Shown piece after piece: positions 24,286 to 36,388 of a stretch of 64,000 nucleotides of DNA. The stretch spans positions 4,030,001 through 4,094,000 of the forward strand of contig CADCSX010000002.1 of the NCBI GenBank assembly GCA_902805475.1. Reading direction: 5' to 3'. The DNA is from Entonaema liquescens (Eukaryota > Ascomycota > Sordariomycetes > Xylariales > Xylariaceae). Below the pieces are notes generated by a model. That model made no database searches, was not told the DNA's origin, and was given only the letters and a program-made list of their open reading frames with translations. Within the stretch, counting starts at the first letter, position 1. Every line of letters starts with the position of its first letter. Position numbers and translations under genes: made by a program.

Positions 24286-27200
24286 CTAAAGTACCAGCTA
24301 ATTCCCCAGAACCTTCAGCTCATCGTAGCGCAAAGATGCTAAGAAATCAACGTACCTCGAGTTGCACGCCCTTGTGTATATGTACTAGCCAGTCGACGTA
24401 ACTCTGCGCTTCATTGTTCCGATCTTCAATGAGCATTCTTGCAAACTCGTACTCGGCCCCATCAATTCCTTGTCTGGCTAACTGAATCGTCAGCGCCTTA
24501 GAACCACGCATGACCTTGAGGAACTCGATTATGTTCCGGACCTGGGCGTTCAAGTGCGTCTGTAGAACTGGCAGTGAAGAGCTATACGGGTCGAGTTGGT
24601 TGAGGCTATCCTTGCCCTCCCCAAAGAGATCCACTAGTAGGTTAGGTGAGGTCTGGGAATGAAACCATAGCAAGCATTGTTGCCCGTTATCCACCAGGTA
24701 TACGCCACCTGGCTCGACCCGGCTGAATGATGTACGAATGGTTGGGGGCATCTTCAAATAGCCCGTTTGCTCATCGGGGAATCCGTCTTCCGGGTTCAAG
24801 TTGTGAATGGGTATCATCCTAGGGTATAGATAGAGACTGAGTTCTGGAGCGCCTATTGATCTAATCATGCGCATTTCATGTACTCTCCGGTCGGATGTTT
24901 CATTGCCTCCTTTGAATGCTCGGCATTTAAGAAGCCCAAGCATGTACATTGAGAACTCCTTAAGTTTCTCCGGCATAACAAGTTGTCCAGGAGGATGTGA
25001 CTGGGACGAGAAGTTCTTGCGATACCCTGCTAGTATATCAATTGTTTTCTCCGTTAATCCTAGTCGTATGTCTTTGAGGGTGCTAGAAGTCGAGGCAAGC
25101 TTAGAAGCAGCATCCTTAGCGAGAATCGTGTAGACAGCATCTTGGTCCACGAATTTCATGCACTCTCTTGGGTTGTCGCTAACACTGGCGATCACGTTGC
25201 AACACCTGACTCTTCGTTGGCCTGACGCGGTAGTATATAACAAGGCGGATTGGAAATGGGCGTCCAGCTTTGAATCCAGCTTTCCATCGTAGCCAAACGT
25301 TACGCCCACAGCTTTGTCGGCGTCTATGACGCCTATTTCGAGATCGGCTCCGAAGGTATGCTGTATAAAGTTGCCATGGTACGCGGAGATTTGAAGGCCA
25401 TTCGAGCATCGGACTTTCATCAACGCCTGATAACCTGTTTCTCTCGTGACAGTATGCTTGATCTCGAGGGAGAGCTTGGCGTTATCGCGACCGGCTACGA
25501 AGTTAGGGTAGTAAAATGTCTCCCCGCCTGTCGTAGATGAGACATGACCTTTATGGGTGTGGTTAGCTACAATGAAGATGATGGCGATGGAATTAGGCCT
25601 CGTGTGTATACTTACCAATGGTGGCTATGTCCAAATATCCGCCAGATGGAGCAGCCAAGAAAAAGTCAACCCCTACTCCGGCCGCAACCATCTTCTCTGC
25701 AGTTTTCTTCCACGCGGGATGTTCGGTAGAGAAAAGTTTCTTATCTATTTCACCGCCGGGGTACTTGCCATCGTCTCTCATGAAAAGTCGGCCAGGTCCC
25801 CACGTAGGTAAAGCTGACAGCGAACATACAATTTTACCTCCGGTCTTTTCCAGCGCAGCTAGACAGGATGTCAATGTCGGTAGTAGAGCAGGTTCCGGAT
25901 TTTTTATGTCTGCAAACAAGGTTGGTAACCGCGTAAGTAACGATGTAATGACGGCCCTGGATTCGTATGGATCAACGAACAGCCCGTCGCTAAGCGGCAC
26001 AAACGGGTCTTCGATGTCAGGCATGATTATCATCTGTGCCTGTTCTAGAGCGGGCTAACTAGCTGTTAGGGATAGATATTGCCACCAAGGTACACGAGAA
26101 CTCACATTGCAATTGTAGAAATGTATGTCCTTGTCATATGTAACGAATCCGACTTTTGCACCAGCCGGAATTCGCCGTTTCGGCTCGCCGCTCTCATCTG
26201 TCTCATCACTCTCTTCCGAGGCGTAGAGAGCAGCAAGAATGCCCTCACAGAAAGCTTCCAAAAAGCCCTTATTATAAGATTCCTGAGTAACATCAATTGC
26301 AAAAAGCCAGTGGATACCGGTCGGCTCTTTCGTCCAGTACTCCTTAGGCACTAAAAATTCGACTGTTCCTCTGGTCAACTCTGGTCGCTGATCCCGATCT
26401 ACTCTTACACCCTGAGGCGTTGTCGCACAGAAGTACTCTGAAGGGGTATCATTGGGATATGTGCACAGATTGCACACGAATTTGCTTCCACCTGAGCGGA
26501 ACATCATGAAAGGGTTTATATAGGCACGGCATCGATGACACCTTGGTGGTCCAACATCGCCAAAATCGAGTACGGGAACCTCTGCCTCACCAGGTTGAAG
26601 ACGAGCTAGTGGTTGTAAGACAAGACCTAGAGGCAACCCGGTGCTTTTTAGGCCGTCCTGGTTGGCTGGGATGTTGTTCATTGTCAATCGAGTAAACTTG
26701 GGTGAGGAATTGCCTTGATCGTAGGCAACAAAAGAGACGGTAGCTGGAGGGGGCACATGACGCTCGAACGTAGGGTATACGTTGCTTAGGTAGTATTGTT
26801 GTGCTACGTCTCTGGAAGCTGGCACACTGGGAATATCGTCTGGCGAGACTTGTCCTCCACCTGATGCTGGCACAAACGTAGGCGCATGGCCTGGATCTAT
26901 CTGGCTATTTCTTGCAGCAAACTCAGCGGGAGTCGCTGGAGCTGCGGGGTGGAACGGGGCATTAACGGGCGCCGGGAACTGATTCGGCGAAAGGGGTTGG
27001 CCAATAAACTGGTTACCGGGTTGTACAGAGGGATCCGCATTCAAGAAAGCCGTAGCTGGTGTCCCTACTGGTGGTATGCCATTATATGCCTGAGAGGAAC
27101 CAGCCGGTGCTTCGACAGCATGGAAGACGTGTCGATCCTTCTTCTTTCTCCTTGCCGTATGTTGCCCATCTCCTAACGACATGCCTGCCATCTGCGAAGC

Positions 27201-27437
27201 AAGACCTGCATCTTGCGGAGCCGCGAACCCAGGCGTACCAAGAGCAGGCGGTGGGGGACTTCCATAATACTGTTGGCTTTGGGGTGCGGGAGAACCGTAG
27301 GCAGGGCCTTGCTGGTATGGATTTTGAGCAACGGGCGGCTGAAATTGAGGAGGAGCGGGTTGACTTGTTCGGTTGGGGTCATTGGGATCAAGCTGCTCGC
27401 CTTGCCCCAATGCGTGATACATGGAGTAATCAGCCAT
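24286..27437 (-). CDS. SEC24: COPII coat subunit Sec24
   Basis: Cargo-selecting subunit of the COPII inner coat, pairing with Sec23 at ER exit sites. Deduced exons are 27437-26106, 26054-25616, 25548-24356 and 24297-24286, giving 991 residues, normal for Sec24. The N-terminus (MADYSMYHALGQGEQLDPN) is followed by a Pro/Gln-rich disordered region of about 200 residues. A zinc finger has C300, C303, C322 and C325 (RCHRC ... FVCNLC). The trunk vWA-like domain follows (LFAIDVTQESYNKGFLEAF; MIIMPDIEDPFVPL; GGKIVCSLSALPTWGPG), then the beta-sandwich (FYYPNF), the helical domain and a gelsolin-like C-terminus. The start was chosen at 27437 because an upstream in-frame Met would only add unrelated residues. 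The last exon is predicted to be just 12 bases; reading through the last intron instead would end the protein with two different residues. The gene is divergent from CFT2 with 1.1 kb between. Confidence 0.95.
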
Positions 27438-28527
27438 GATGGAGGACTGGTAGACGTCTAACCGGGTATTTTTTCTTTTTCTTTTTTTGGTAATCTTTAT
27501 AGACCCAATACTATGTAGGCAATTTAATGCTGTGTGCCTCGTCGCATACGGGGTATCTAGAGACGTAGTATGGTTCAGTTCGGGGTTCGGCAAATCATGA
27601 AGATCGGAAGTGTTCCATGGTATCTCGTATATCTCGTATATAGGGGAGAGCGCGTTGCTATAGCTATTAGCTGTTAGCTATAGCTTGTAGTTGTAGTTGT
27701 AGTTGTGAACTGGAGTCGGCGATTAAGTATAGGACGAAGCAAAAACAGGAGGGTGAGCTGTTAGTTAGGGGTTCGTCTTTGATCTTTTGTCTCTTCTCGT
27801 CTCGTACTTGTGGCCACAGTTGGCATTGGCATCTGAAATCAAAGCCAAGATAGGGCGGCGCATGGAACGAGCCAGGGGCTGTAGATCGATGGAATTATTG
27901 AATTATGGGAATTGACACGATAACATTCCGGTGATTTTCCGATGGTTTTTCTTTTCTTGCCTTGGCGACTTTGACATGGGTTTGGCATCTGCCCCACAAA
28001 CAAGTTCCATACCCCACCTACCCAAAAGAGGATTTACTAAATTTAGGTTGGCAGCTTATCGAGTGGTCCATGCACTCACTCAACCCTACTATAGTAATAC
28101 TTATGTATATAAGTAGCCTAGGCTCTTATAGTAGAATGAAATTGAAGGCATTACTCTATTAATGCATTTCCAGTATAAACGTGATTAATTCGACGCGTAC
28201 CTGCAAGAATGGACCCTACACTAAAGCAACGTACTTCCAAATATAGCTTAGCTTATCAGACGAAAAAGGTAACGAGCTAGGTTAGAACATTAGTGTTAAT
28301 GTTAGCGTTGATGGTAACGGTTGCTTAGGTAATGCAAATAATTAACTTGGGTACCGCGAATTCAAAGAAAGCTCAAAGCATTCCGATCTTCTTTTGCATC
28401 CACAACAACCTTTCAATTTCTTTCCCCGGATTGGCGCAAACTTACATCGCCGATAAACCATCAACCATCTAAGCACTAACTGTGCTAGAGAATCACCTCT
28501 TGAATCTTCTAGTACGATGACGTAGTC
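27438..28527. promoter_or_regulatory. Bidirectional promoter region, SEC24 and CFT2
   Basis: 1.09 kb between two divergent housekeeping genes, so both promoters and 5' leaders lie here. It contains a pyrimidine-rich stretch just upstream of the SEC24 start (plus strand 27470-27490), a tandem TTGTAG repeat (27685-27707) and AT-rich DNA in the middle. No specific factor sites are claimed. Confidence 0.5.
27685..27707. repeat. Short tandem repeat TTGTAG x3-4
   Basis: Three perfect TTGTAG hexamers plus a partial fourth, within the SEC24-CFT2 intergenic region and preceded by a run of GCTATAG/GTTAGCTAT words. Confidence 0.8.
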
Positions 28528-31473
28528 ATGTTTACCTTCAGCTCGTTACAGGGAGCGCTATCAGAATCCGCCGCGTCGCAATCTATCCTTGAGTTAGATG
28601 GAGGTATCAAGGTTTTGGTTGACGTCGGTTGGGATGAGTCCTTTGACGTCGCCAAGCTGAAAGAACTAGAAAAGTGAGCTAATTCTATTTGATTTAATAA
28701 CGCAATACCCGTATTGACCGTGTAACTAACTACCTTATAGACAGGTGCCTACATTATCTCTAATCCTTCTAACGCACGCCACAACAAATCACATCGCCGC
28801 CTTTGCGCACTGCTGTAAACACTTTCCCCGGTTCACCGCAATCCCGGTATATGCAACATCTCCAGTCATTGCCTTAGGTCGCACTCTACTCCAGGACCTT
28901 TACGCCTCTACTCCAGTCGCCGCCACCACCATAGCTTCTACCTCTCTCGATGAGGTCTCGTATGCAACCCAACAGTCTTCCTCCGATATACTCCTGCAGG
29001 CCCCCACCCTCGAAGAAATCGCGACATATTTTCACTAATCCACCCTCTGAAGTACTCACAGCCTCACCAACCACTGGGCTCTCCATTCTCTCCTCCTTTG
29101 AATGGGTTGACCATCACAGCATACAACTCGGGTCGAACCCTAGGAGGCACTATATGGCATATACAACACGGACTGGAATCCATTGTGTACGCCGTAGATT
29201 GGAACCAAGGACGTGAAAATGTGTTTGCAGGAGCGGCTTGGCTGGGCGGTGCAGGAGGTGGAGGTGCTGAAATTATCGAACAGCTACGAAAGCCGACTGC
29301 TCTAGTATGTAGTAGCAGAGGAGGCGAGAAGGCGTCTATTGCGGGAGGCCGGACCAAGCGAGACGAACAATTGTTAAACAAGGTCAAGGCGTGTACCACA
29401 AGAGGAGGTACCGTTCTTATACCTACCGACTCAAGCGCTCGAGTCTTGGAGCTGGCCTACCTATTGGACCATGCGTGGCGAGCGGATGCAGTGACGGGCG
29501 ACGGCCAACTCAAAACCGCTAAACTCTACCTTGCAGGGCGTAATATTCACAGCACTATGCGATACGCTCGGAGTATGCTCGAATGGATGGACGATGGTAT
29601 TGTCCGTGAATTTGAAGCTGTGGTCGATGGCTCTAGGAGAGTTAATGGCACAACAGATGGCGCTAAGTCTGGTAAGGAAGCAGGCCCATTCGACTTTAGG
29701 TTCCTGAAACTACTGGATAGAAGGGGTCAAATCGAGAAGGTCTTTGGGGAAACCGACGAGAGTTCCGTGGCTGGCAAGGTCATTCTCGCGAGCGACTCTA
29801 CACTCGAGTGGGGGTTCTCAAAAGACGTACTAAAACGGATTGCGCAAGACCCGAAAAACATGGTCATCCTAACTGAGTACCCGTCCTTAGCCTCGGAGAC
29901 ACGTCCATCCTTGGCGAGAAGTCTATGGACATGGTGGAAAGAGAGTCAAGAACGCGTAAGCGAAGTCTCAAATGGCGCAAACCCGCGCGAACTCGAGTTT
30001 ATAGACGCAAAAAGGCAACCTTTAGAAGGAAACGATCTTGTCATCTATCAACAATGGCTTGCGCAGCAGCGTCAGCTTCAAACTACCCTCCAAAGTGGAG
30101 GGGCCAATGTGCTTGAAGCGGCCGGAGACGTAGGCGATGAGGCTTCCGAGTCGGAGTCGGAGTCTGAGGATTCCGATAATGAGCAACAAGGCAGGGCTTT
30201 GAATGCTGCAACCACGATGGGCCAGGCTAGCAGGAAGAAGGCGGCTCTGACAGACGAAGATCTCGGCATCAACATATTACTAAAGAAGAAGGGTGTCTAT
30301 GATTTCGACGTGAGGAATAAGAAGGGTCGAGATAGAATGTTTCCACACCCGGTTCGTCGAAAGCGTGCCGACGACTATGGAGAACTTATCCGACCAGAGG
30401 ACTACTTAAGGGCAGAGGAAAGGGATGATAATGATGGCCAGGACTTAGCGCAGTTGGGGAAGGACGAGGACGAGGAGAAACTCGGAAAGAAGCGGAAATG
30501 GGATAATGCTGCGACTTCGGCTAAAAATCAGGGCTCTGGCCCATCGAAGAGGCCACACCTTACTCGCAACGTTACCGATGAGTTTGAACCGGCGTTGTCT
30601 GATGGTCCCGTCGAAGACGAACTCGATGGGATTCCCGACGATCCGGATGAGACAAATTTGGGCCCATCGAAACTAGTATTAACAAAGCAGACAATCGCTA
30701 TCGAGCTGGAAGTCGAGTTTATTGATCTTAGTGGCATTCATGATAAGAGAAGCTTGCACATGTTGATCCCCTTGATCCAACCTCGAAAGCTCATTCTCAT
30801 CGGCGGAAGCGAGGGAGAAACCTTGACGCTAGCTTCGGATTGTCAGAAACTCTTAGCCGAAGGCTCCGTTAGCATATACACACCAAACGTGGGTGTGACT
30901 ATTGATGCAAGCGTTGATACGAATGCTTGGGTGGTGAAGCTAGCTCCCTCGCTTGTGAAACAGCTTAAATGGCAGAACGTTCGTGGGTTAAGCATTGCGA
31001 CAGTTACGGGACGCCTGCTGGCAATGCACAAGGAATTGGCAGCACGCCGCGACGAGGAAGCTGCAAATAAGCGCCTGAAAACCGAAGACTCGACGGAATC
31101 TCTGCCAGAGGCGGCAGAGGTGGTAGAAGTGGCAAAGGTAGCAGAAGGGCCCGCCGAACCTACACTTGACGTCCTCCCCTCCAACATGGCCTCCGCAGCT
31201 CGGTCCGTCGCCCAGCCTCTACACGTAGGTGACCTACGGCTGGCAGACCTGAGGAAGGCCATGCAGCAGTCGGGTCACACAGCAGAGTTTAGGGGTGAAG
31301 GTACGCTGTTGGTGGATGGGTCGGTAGTCGTGCGGAAGACTACGGCAGGGAGGATCGACGTGGAGAGCATCGGTTTACCGACAGATGGTGGCCCGGCTAC
31401 CCAGCTTGGTGGTACGTTCTACGCCGTGAAGAAGACTATTTACGAGAGTTTGGCTGTGGTTGCTGGTGCTTAA
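28528..31473 (+). CDS. CFT2: Cleavage and polyadenylation factor subunit Cft2 (CPSF100), frame broken in exon 2
   Basis: Metallo-beta-lactamase/beta-CASP protein of the nuclear pre-mRNA 3'-end processing complex. Exon 1 is 28528-28673 (MFTFSSLQGALSESAASQSI, LVDVGWDESFD) and exon 2 starts at 28741 (VPTLSLILLTHATTNHIAAF). The active-site metal motif of the nuclease paralogue CPSF73 (HxHxDH) is absent here (THATTNHI), as expected for the inactive CPSF100 type. Conserved blocks follow: YATSPVIALGRTLLQDLY, ITAYNSGRTLGGTIWHIQHG, IPTDSSARVLELAYLL, ILTEYPSLASETRP, an acidic ESESESEDSDNEQ stretch near 30145-30185, a basic KKRKWD, and a C-terminal RPF-like region ending at 31473. The frame shifts at a TTTT run (29029-29032): exon 2 would stop at 29038, while the family sequence continues at once in another frame (SLIHPLKYSQPHQPLGSPFS). 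Without the break the product would be about 959 residues. Confidence 0.93.
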
Positions 31474-32808
31474 TCGAATAGGGCATCGGGTTTCGATGCA
31501 TATCACATGTATGACCACCTTGTAGGACTAAATGAGCTCTTGCGCTTAGCTACAATCGCATTACTTTAATAGGCGATGGAATAGATTTTCATATCTCCTG
31601 ATTTCAAAAAGTTGAGTTACACAGGTACTATTATATCAAGTAATGCCCCTGAATACCTAGGTCGAGGAATTGCCCTAGTAAACCAACGAGAAGTATTATT
31701 TGGGGGAAAGGGGGTTACAAGCCGTACGTTCCAATTTCAGAGCTGGAATATTGTTCGTTGGGTCTAAGGAATTACTGACTTGATGATCTGGGATCAAACG
31801 ACTCTTGAACGCTCTTATACTCCCTTTCCTATGAAGTGCATACTTAGATACTCTAGTCTATCGTTACTGGCGCACATTATATTCATTACTCACTCTATCT
31901 TGCGCCCTAATAGACCTTTAACGATTCTCATATTATTGCTGTAATCGTATAATCTTGTAGATCTGGCTTTGGCTTGTTTGCATTTAGATTAAATGCAACA
32001 TCACTAATCCCTCTAGCATTGTATTTTATATCTTCGGCAAGCTCAAGTATTGATCTCATGATGAAATGTATTTTTTTTTAAAGCTCAGGTAGGTGCCTGT
32101 TTTCTTGACGTATTAAGTCACTACCATATTCTTAACTACGTCCTTCCTGTATGTTGGTGATTGAGGCATCCAAAATAGTCTACTCGCTTCCTACCTAGGT
32201 ACCGAGTTACCCCTTTTACCTCCTACTAGGTAGCCGTCTTTAGCTAGATGTCTGGTTTATTTTCCCACTATACGATGGCGCGTTGACCACTACCTGCATG
32301 ACTTGTACTGTACTGCGCCTACTGTAGGAGGGGATGAGAACTTACAGCTGACTGCGAATGGTTCATGACATCTGTCGTTACCTTGTCCCAGCAACGCATA
32401 TTTATTAAACTAAAGATACGATAAAAACAACTTGTAGAATTAGTAACTTAGGCAGGCATCCAACCTTCCCCGCCGGTAGGGTATTTCGCACTTACCATTT
32501 TAAATTTTCACCAACATCGCTGTCAACCTCTTCTAAAATTTCACACCACCAGTATTAGGGCCAGAAATCTCCCTTCACACCTACATTACGCTCCCATATT
32601 TTGCCTTTCGGCGTCTAAAGACAATCATTTGCGACTGTGAAAATTCATACGTCACGCTTCTTTCCGCCGCTTACTCCTCATACCTCTCAACGCGCGTCTC
32701 CCCGATACGCATTGCACTTCGCACCTCGTAAAGGTTAGTATTTCTACTTATCCAAAGTTTCCCAATATAACTTACCACTGATGAACATCTAACTTCGGAT
32801 AACTGTAG
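31474..32808. other. Spacer between CFT2 and the 2EXR gene
   Basis: 1.3 kb with no supported gene. The last part probably contains the 2EXR gene's 5' leader: a donor (AAG|GTTAGT near 32735) and an acceptor (CTGTAG ending at 32808) would remove a roughly 75-base intron so that the ATG follows the acceptor directly. The rest is AT-rich with TACCTAGGTACC-type words near 32190-32235. Confidence 0.5.
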
Positions 32809-33934
32809 ATGGCACGCAAAATCCGACCTCAAGGACAAAATGCCGCTCCGGATTCAGCAGAAAAGTCGACCCCAACGTTCTCAAAGTACCAAGACCTTGT
32901 ACCTGAGCTAAAGCTCGAGATATGGCGCCAGGCATTTCTTTCTACCAATGTCCATTTCTTCGGTATGCAACTCGTTAGGAGGCAAAGGATGGATGACTGT
33001 TGGAGGTTTTCTCCGTCCGGTGATGCGCCATCTGATCGATCAGCATGGAGAGCCCGCGGCCGCATCGCTAGAATTGACAAATACTCATGGGATGCTGCGA
33101 AGACATTCTTGAAGGGGACTTCGGTTGGAAGGCTATTGCATTCTAAGGAGAGGCCCACGATCCACATTGATTACGCCCACGATCTTCTCTGTGTCCGGTA
33201 TCGCGGCCCCATCATCAACCCAGGCATTCAACCGTATCATAATCTTAGGGCTTTCAGGGGCGTCAGGCGCGTCGCAATAGAGTACAAGAATCATGGAACG
33301 GTCGCCACGGCCCTACCAGGCTTTGGGTGTCTATGTAACGATGATATTCATGACGGCAACCCGATTTGTCCCAAAGCTTTGGAAGATTTCATCCCGTACT
33401 TTCCGGATATAGAGACCTTTTACTTTATGGTCAAATTGACTCTCAAGAATGTCAAGCCTCTCCCGCCAGCTCCAAGAGGGAAGAAGCGGGACGAGCGAGG
33501 AAATATCAAGGGGGGAAGTGACCAGCAAGCCGAGGCCGTACCAATAGCGTCGCGAACACGAGGTCAGATTGCGAAACTTCCCTCGGAGGTCTTTGCTAGT
33601 TTTCGAGGTAAGCGATTTTTCGTATAATTTAAGAGAAAACAACAGTATTTCGGTCTTTTTCATATATGAAAATGTCGCTAATAGGCATGTCCCGTTTGCA
33701 GATATTGCGCAACAAGACAAGCTCGAATATTTCACGGACAAGCGATTCACTTACTATGAGGTGCTAGAAAGGGACACATCGTGTCTGGTCATCCACGAAG
33801 AATTGTGGACAGTCTTCAGCGACCTGAAGAACCTCTGGACACTTGCCAAAAACCAAGTTCCGCCTCCTTACGAAGTCAATGAACCGAAACTCAAGATCCT
33901 AGTATACGTCGAACCGAAGAATGAGTCGGCGTGA
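32809..33934 (+). CDS. 2EXR domain protein
   Basis: Two exons, 32809-33607 and 33702-33934, encode 343 residues. The N-terminal half has the fungal 2EXR pattern (YQDLVPELKLEIWRQAF near residues 27-43), a domain of unknown function widespread and expanded in filamentous fungi. A central block (YKNHGTVATALPGFGC, PYFPDIETFYFMVK) and a charged linker precede a C-terminal part (LEYFTDKRFTYYEVLERDTS). The 94-base intron has GTAAGC, a GCTAAT branch-like site and TTTGCAG, and joins in phase 1 to restore the frame. No catalytic residues or membrane segments are visible; the cellular role is unknown. The ATG sits immediately after a good acceptor, suggesting an intron in the 5' leader. Confidence 0.85.
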
Positions 33935-34517
33935 TTAAAAGCGTATGCGGAGGATCAGGGGTCTTAGATGTACGACTCCAAAGTCGGTGGTTCTAGGTTT
34001 CTCGCTTGGGTTGGTTGCTATCAGCTCTTCGTGCTGAATGCGCATACAACAGACTTTTGTGCACCTTAGACAATTTCCTATTTTCCTATTTTCCTATTCG
34101 CGTTTTCCAGAAAGAGAAGGGATGAGAACCAATCTGGTTTAGGGGCAGATGGACTTTCGCGATGGCTTTTGATGGTAGTGGACAAGGGCATATATAGATC
34201 AACCTCGTTGGCGTCTGACATCTGGCATATGATATGTGGTATTTCCAAACCACTAGCCAGGAGCAGAGTCATGAACACACAACACGCAGTCATCCAGTGG
34301 GCCGAGATCGGCGATACGCGAGGAAATAAATGTGGCTTAGCTAGATCTTTCATAGATCATCCTCGTAAGAGAAAATAAAAACGGCTCGGTCAGCCGAGTT
34401 TTACATGCATAGGTGCCTAACATATAACAATGACTGAGTCCTTGAATAACTTCAATGGACCTTTCCATACTAACTTTCTTATTTATTAGTTAATTTAAAT
34501 TTAATGAAACTTTCACC
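33935..34517. other. Spacer between 2EXR and LrgA-LrgB genes
   Basis: 0.58 kb between two genes on the plus strand; it should hold the terminator of one and the promoter of the other. A TTTTCCTA word is repeated three times near 34075-34097. Overlapping ORFs on both strands (34078-34378) look like chance frames. Confidence 0.5.
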
Positions 34518-36388
34518 ATGGCGGTTAGACGTGGACGTATTCAAGATGATTTGCTTCCCGCTGTACAACTTGTATGATCGTCGTAAATCTTCCCTTTAAT
34601 TGATTATGAGGTACCATAACTAATCGAATGACTTCTGGACAGGCATTCCGGCATTCCCGGAACAACATCGTACAATCATGGCTTTACGTACCTTTTGGTA
34701 TAATATTGATGCTGTTGACCTGCTTTGGGATCAATAGATTATTCGGCCTTGGGTCCATTCCTTTCCCCTCGTCTGTAGCTTGCCTCATCATCCTTTTTGC
34801 CGCTTTATTGCTGTCCGAGCAAATTCTCGGCGACCATCGGACAAAGCGCATTGTCGCTACCATCGAAATTCCGGTAACTTATCTCGTTGAACTGTTCGCG
34901 GGCTATCCTGGTATTGACATCTCTGTTAGGGCGGCTGGGCGTTGCGATGGATAAACGTCCTATTCACACCTTCTTTCGTCTTGTTGCCCCTGAGCCCGTC
35001 GATAGGGGGAATTGAAGTCCTTAAGATAATCGCAATCTTCGGTGAGCAACCAGAAAGAAATCCTAGATCTATCAAGATCTAATCCGTTAACATCGCGTAG
35101 TGATCGGGTTCCTCGTGATGATGGCTCTCGCCGCATACATGACTCGTGCTTTACAGCTTGTTCTGGGATCTCCGAAACGAGCTATGATTGAGCGAGCAGA
35201 AGAGCTCAGTCCTGGGAGCGAAGATATCCCTATGGCCATAACTTCAGCGCATGGAGGTCAATCAACCCCTGAATCTGTCGAGGTAGACTTGCAACGTCCC
35301 TTACCATCGCGTGACGCTCATCAAGCAGACGACTCTCAGTCCAGTCGCACCCTCGTAGACAGCGATACTGACCGCCCCAGCCTGCCACCACAAGTACCAA
35401 TACCGCCATCTAGATCGGATCGCTGGGCCGCAATCATTACTAATAGACTGGATCTTCTGATTTGGAGCATGATTTTCGTATTCGTAGGGCTTCCAGTTTA
35501 CTACGCCGCCGGGTATGCGATGCCAATGCACCTGAGCTTCAACATCCTCACGTACTTCCTAGCAATGTCCCTCCCCGAAAGCTGGAGACGGTATCTCCAC
35601 CCCGTGCTCTTGTCGTCTCTGTTCACTGTGTTAGGAATCTGGGTCCTGGGTCTTATTAAAGGCGACAGCCTTCCGGTTACCCTTGCCGCGTACAAGACAG
35701 GAGTTGGGTATACCGAGCTCTGGAGCGGCAGCCGTGGTCTCCCGGGGGCTGGTAATCTGCTCGCTAGTGTGCTCGATGCCAGCATTATTGCTTTTGCACT
35801 ACCGGTGTACCGGTACCGACGTGAGCTGAAGCAGCACTTCGTCTCGATTATTGTCCCCAACGTCGCTATCTCCGTCGGCTCGCTCTTCGCGTACCCGTAT
35901 ATCTGCTACGCCGTTGGTATTAGTGCCAGCCGCAGCCTTGCTTTCGTAGCGCGTAGTCTTACGCTGGCGCTTGCAGTGCCAGCAGCAGCTAACTTGGGCG
36001 GTGACTTAAACACAGTAGCAGCATTGGCTATTATGAGTGGAATCGTCGGAGTGCTCGTTGGTGAGCGCATGTTATCGTTACTCAAGATCCCCCCAGGTAA
36101 GCATCCATCCTTCTGCATTTCGTATCTCATTCCATTTTCTGTCTCACTATTAGGCGGTCATATTCACAAACTCGGATTGACTAGCTAACTTACATAGATG
36201 ACTATGTTACTCGCGGCGTAACGCTTGGAGCCAACTCGTCTGCCATGGCAGCAGCACTGCTCTTGCGTACTGATCCGCGGGCTGCTGCGCTGTCTATTCT
36301 TGCCATGAGCGTATTTGGTACCATCACTGTGTTATTCACATCCATACCACCGATAACGGTTGCAATCCAGTCATTGGTACAGTTGTAA
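34518..36388 (+). CDS. LrgA-LrgB fusion membrane transporter (plastidal glycolate/glycerate translocator family)
   Basis: Five exons (34518-34571, 34643-34873, 34930-35041, 35101-36096, 36198-36388) encode 527 residues with consistent intron phases. The N-terminal part is LrgA-like, with membrane segments such as LYVPFGIILMLLTCFGIN, ACLIILFAALLLSEQ and WINVLFTPSFVLLPLSPSIG followed by GFLVMMALAAYMT. A hydrophilic Ser/Pro-rich cytosolic linker follows (roughly residues 155-235). The C-terminal part is LrgB: PVYYAAGYAMPMHLSFNILT, FTVLGIWVLGLIKG, YKTGVG, GAGNLLASVLDASIIAFALP, VAISVGSLFAYPY, and the highly conserved DDYVTRGVTLGANSSAMA, TDPRAAALSILAMSVFGT. In plants the same fusion (PLGG1) exchanges glycolate and glycerate across the plastid envelope; in bacteria LrgA and LrgB are separate and linked to autolysis or pyruvate uptake. 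The fungal substrate and membrane are unknown. No clear targeting peptide is seen. Confidence 0.9.

Noticed and set aside
27438..27593. N-terminal extension of SEC24 from an upstream in-frame Met at 27593
   Set aside because: The added 52 residues are unlike Sec24 and include T-tract-derived Lys runs. MADYSMYHALGQ is the usual kind of Sec24 start.
34078..34378. Overlapping ORFs on both strands between the 2EXR and LrgAB genes
   Set aside because: Short, non-conserved and located where a terminator and promoter are expected.
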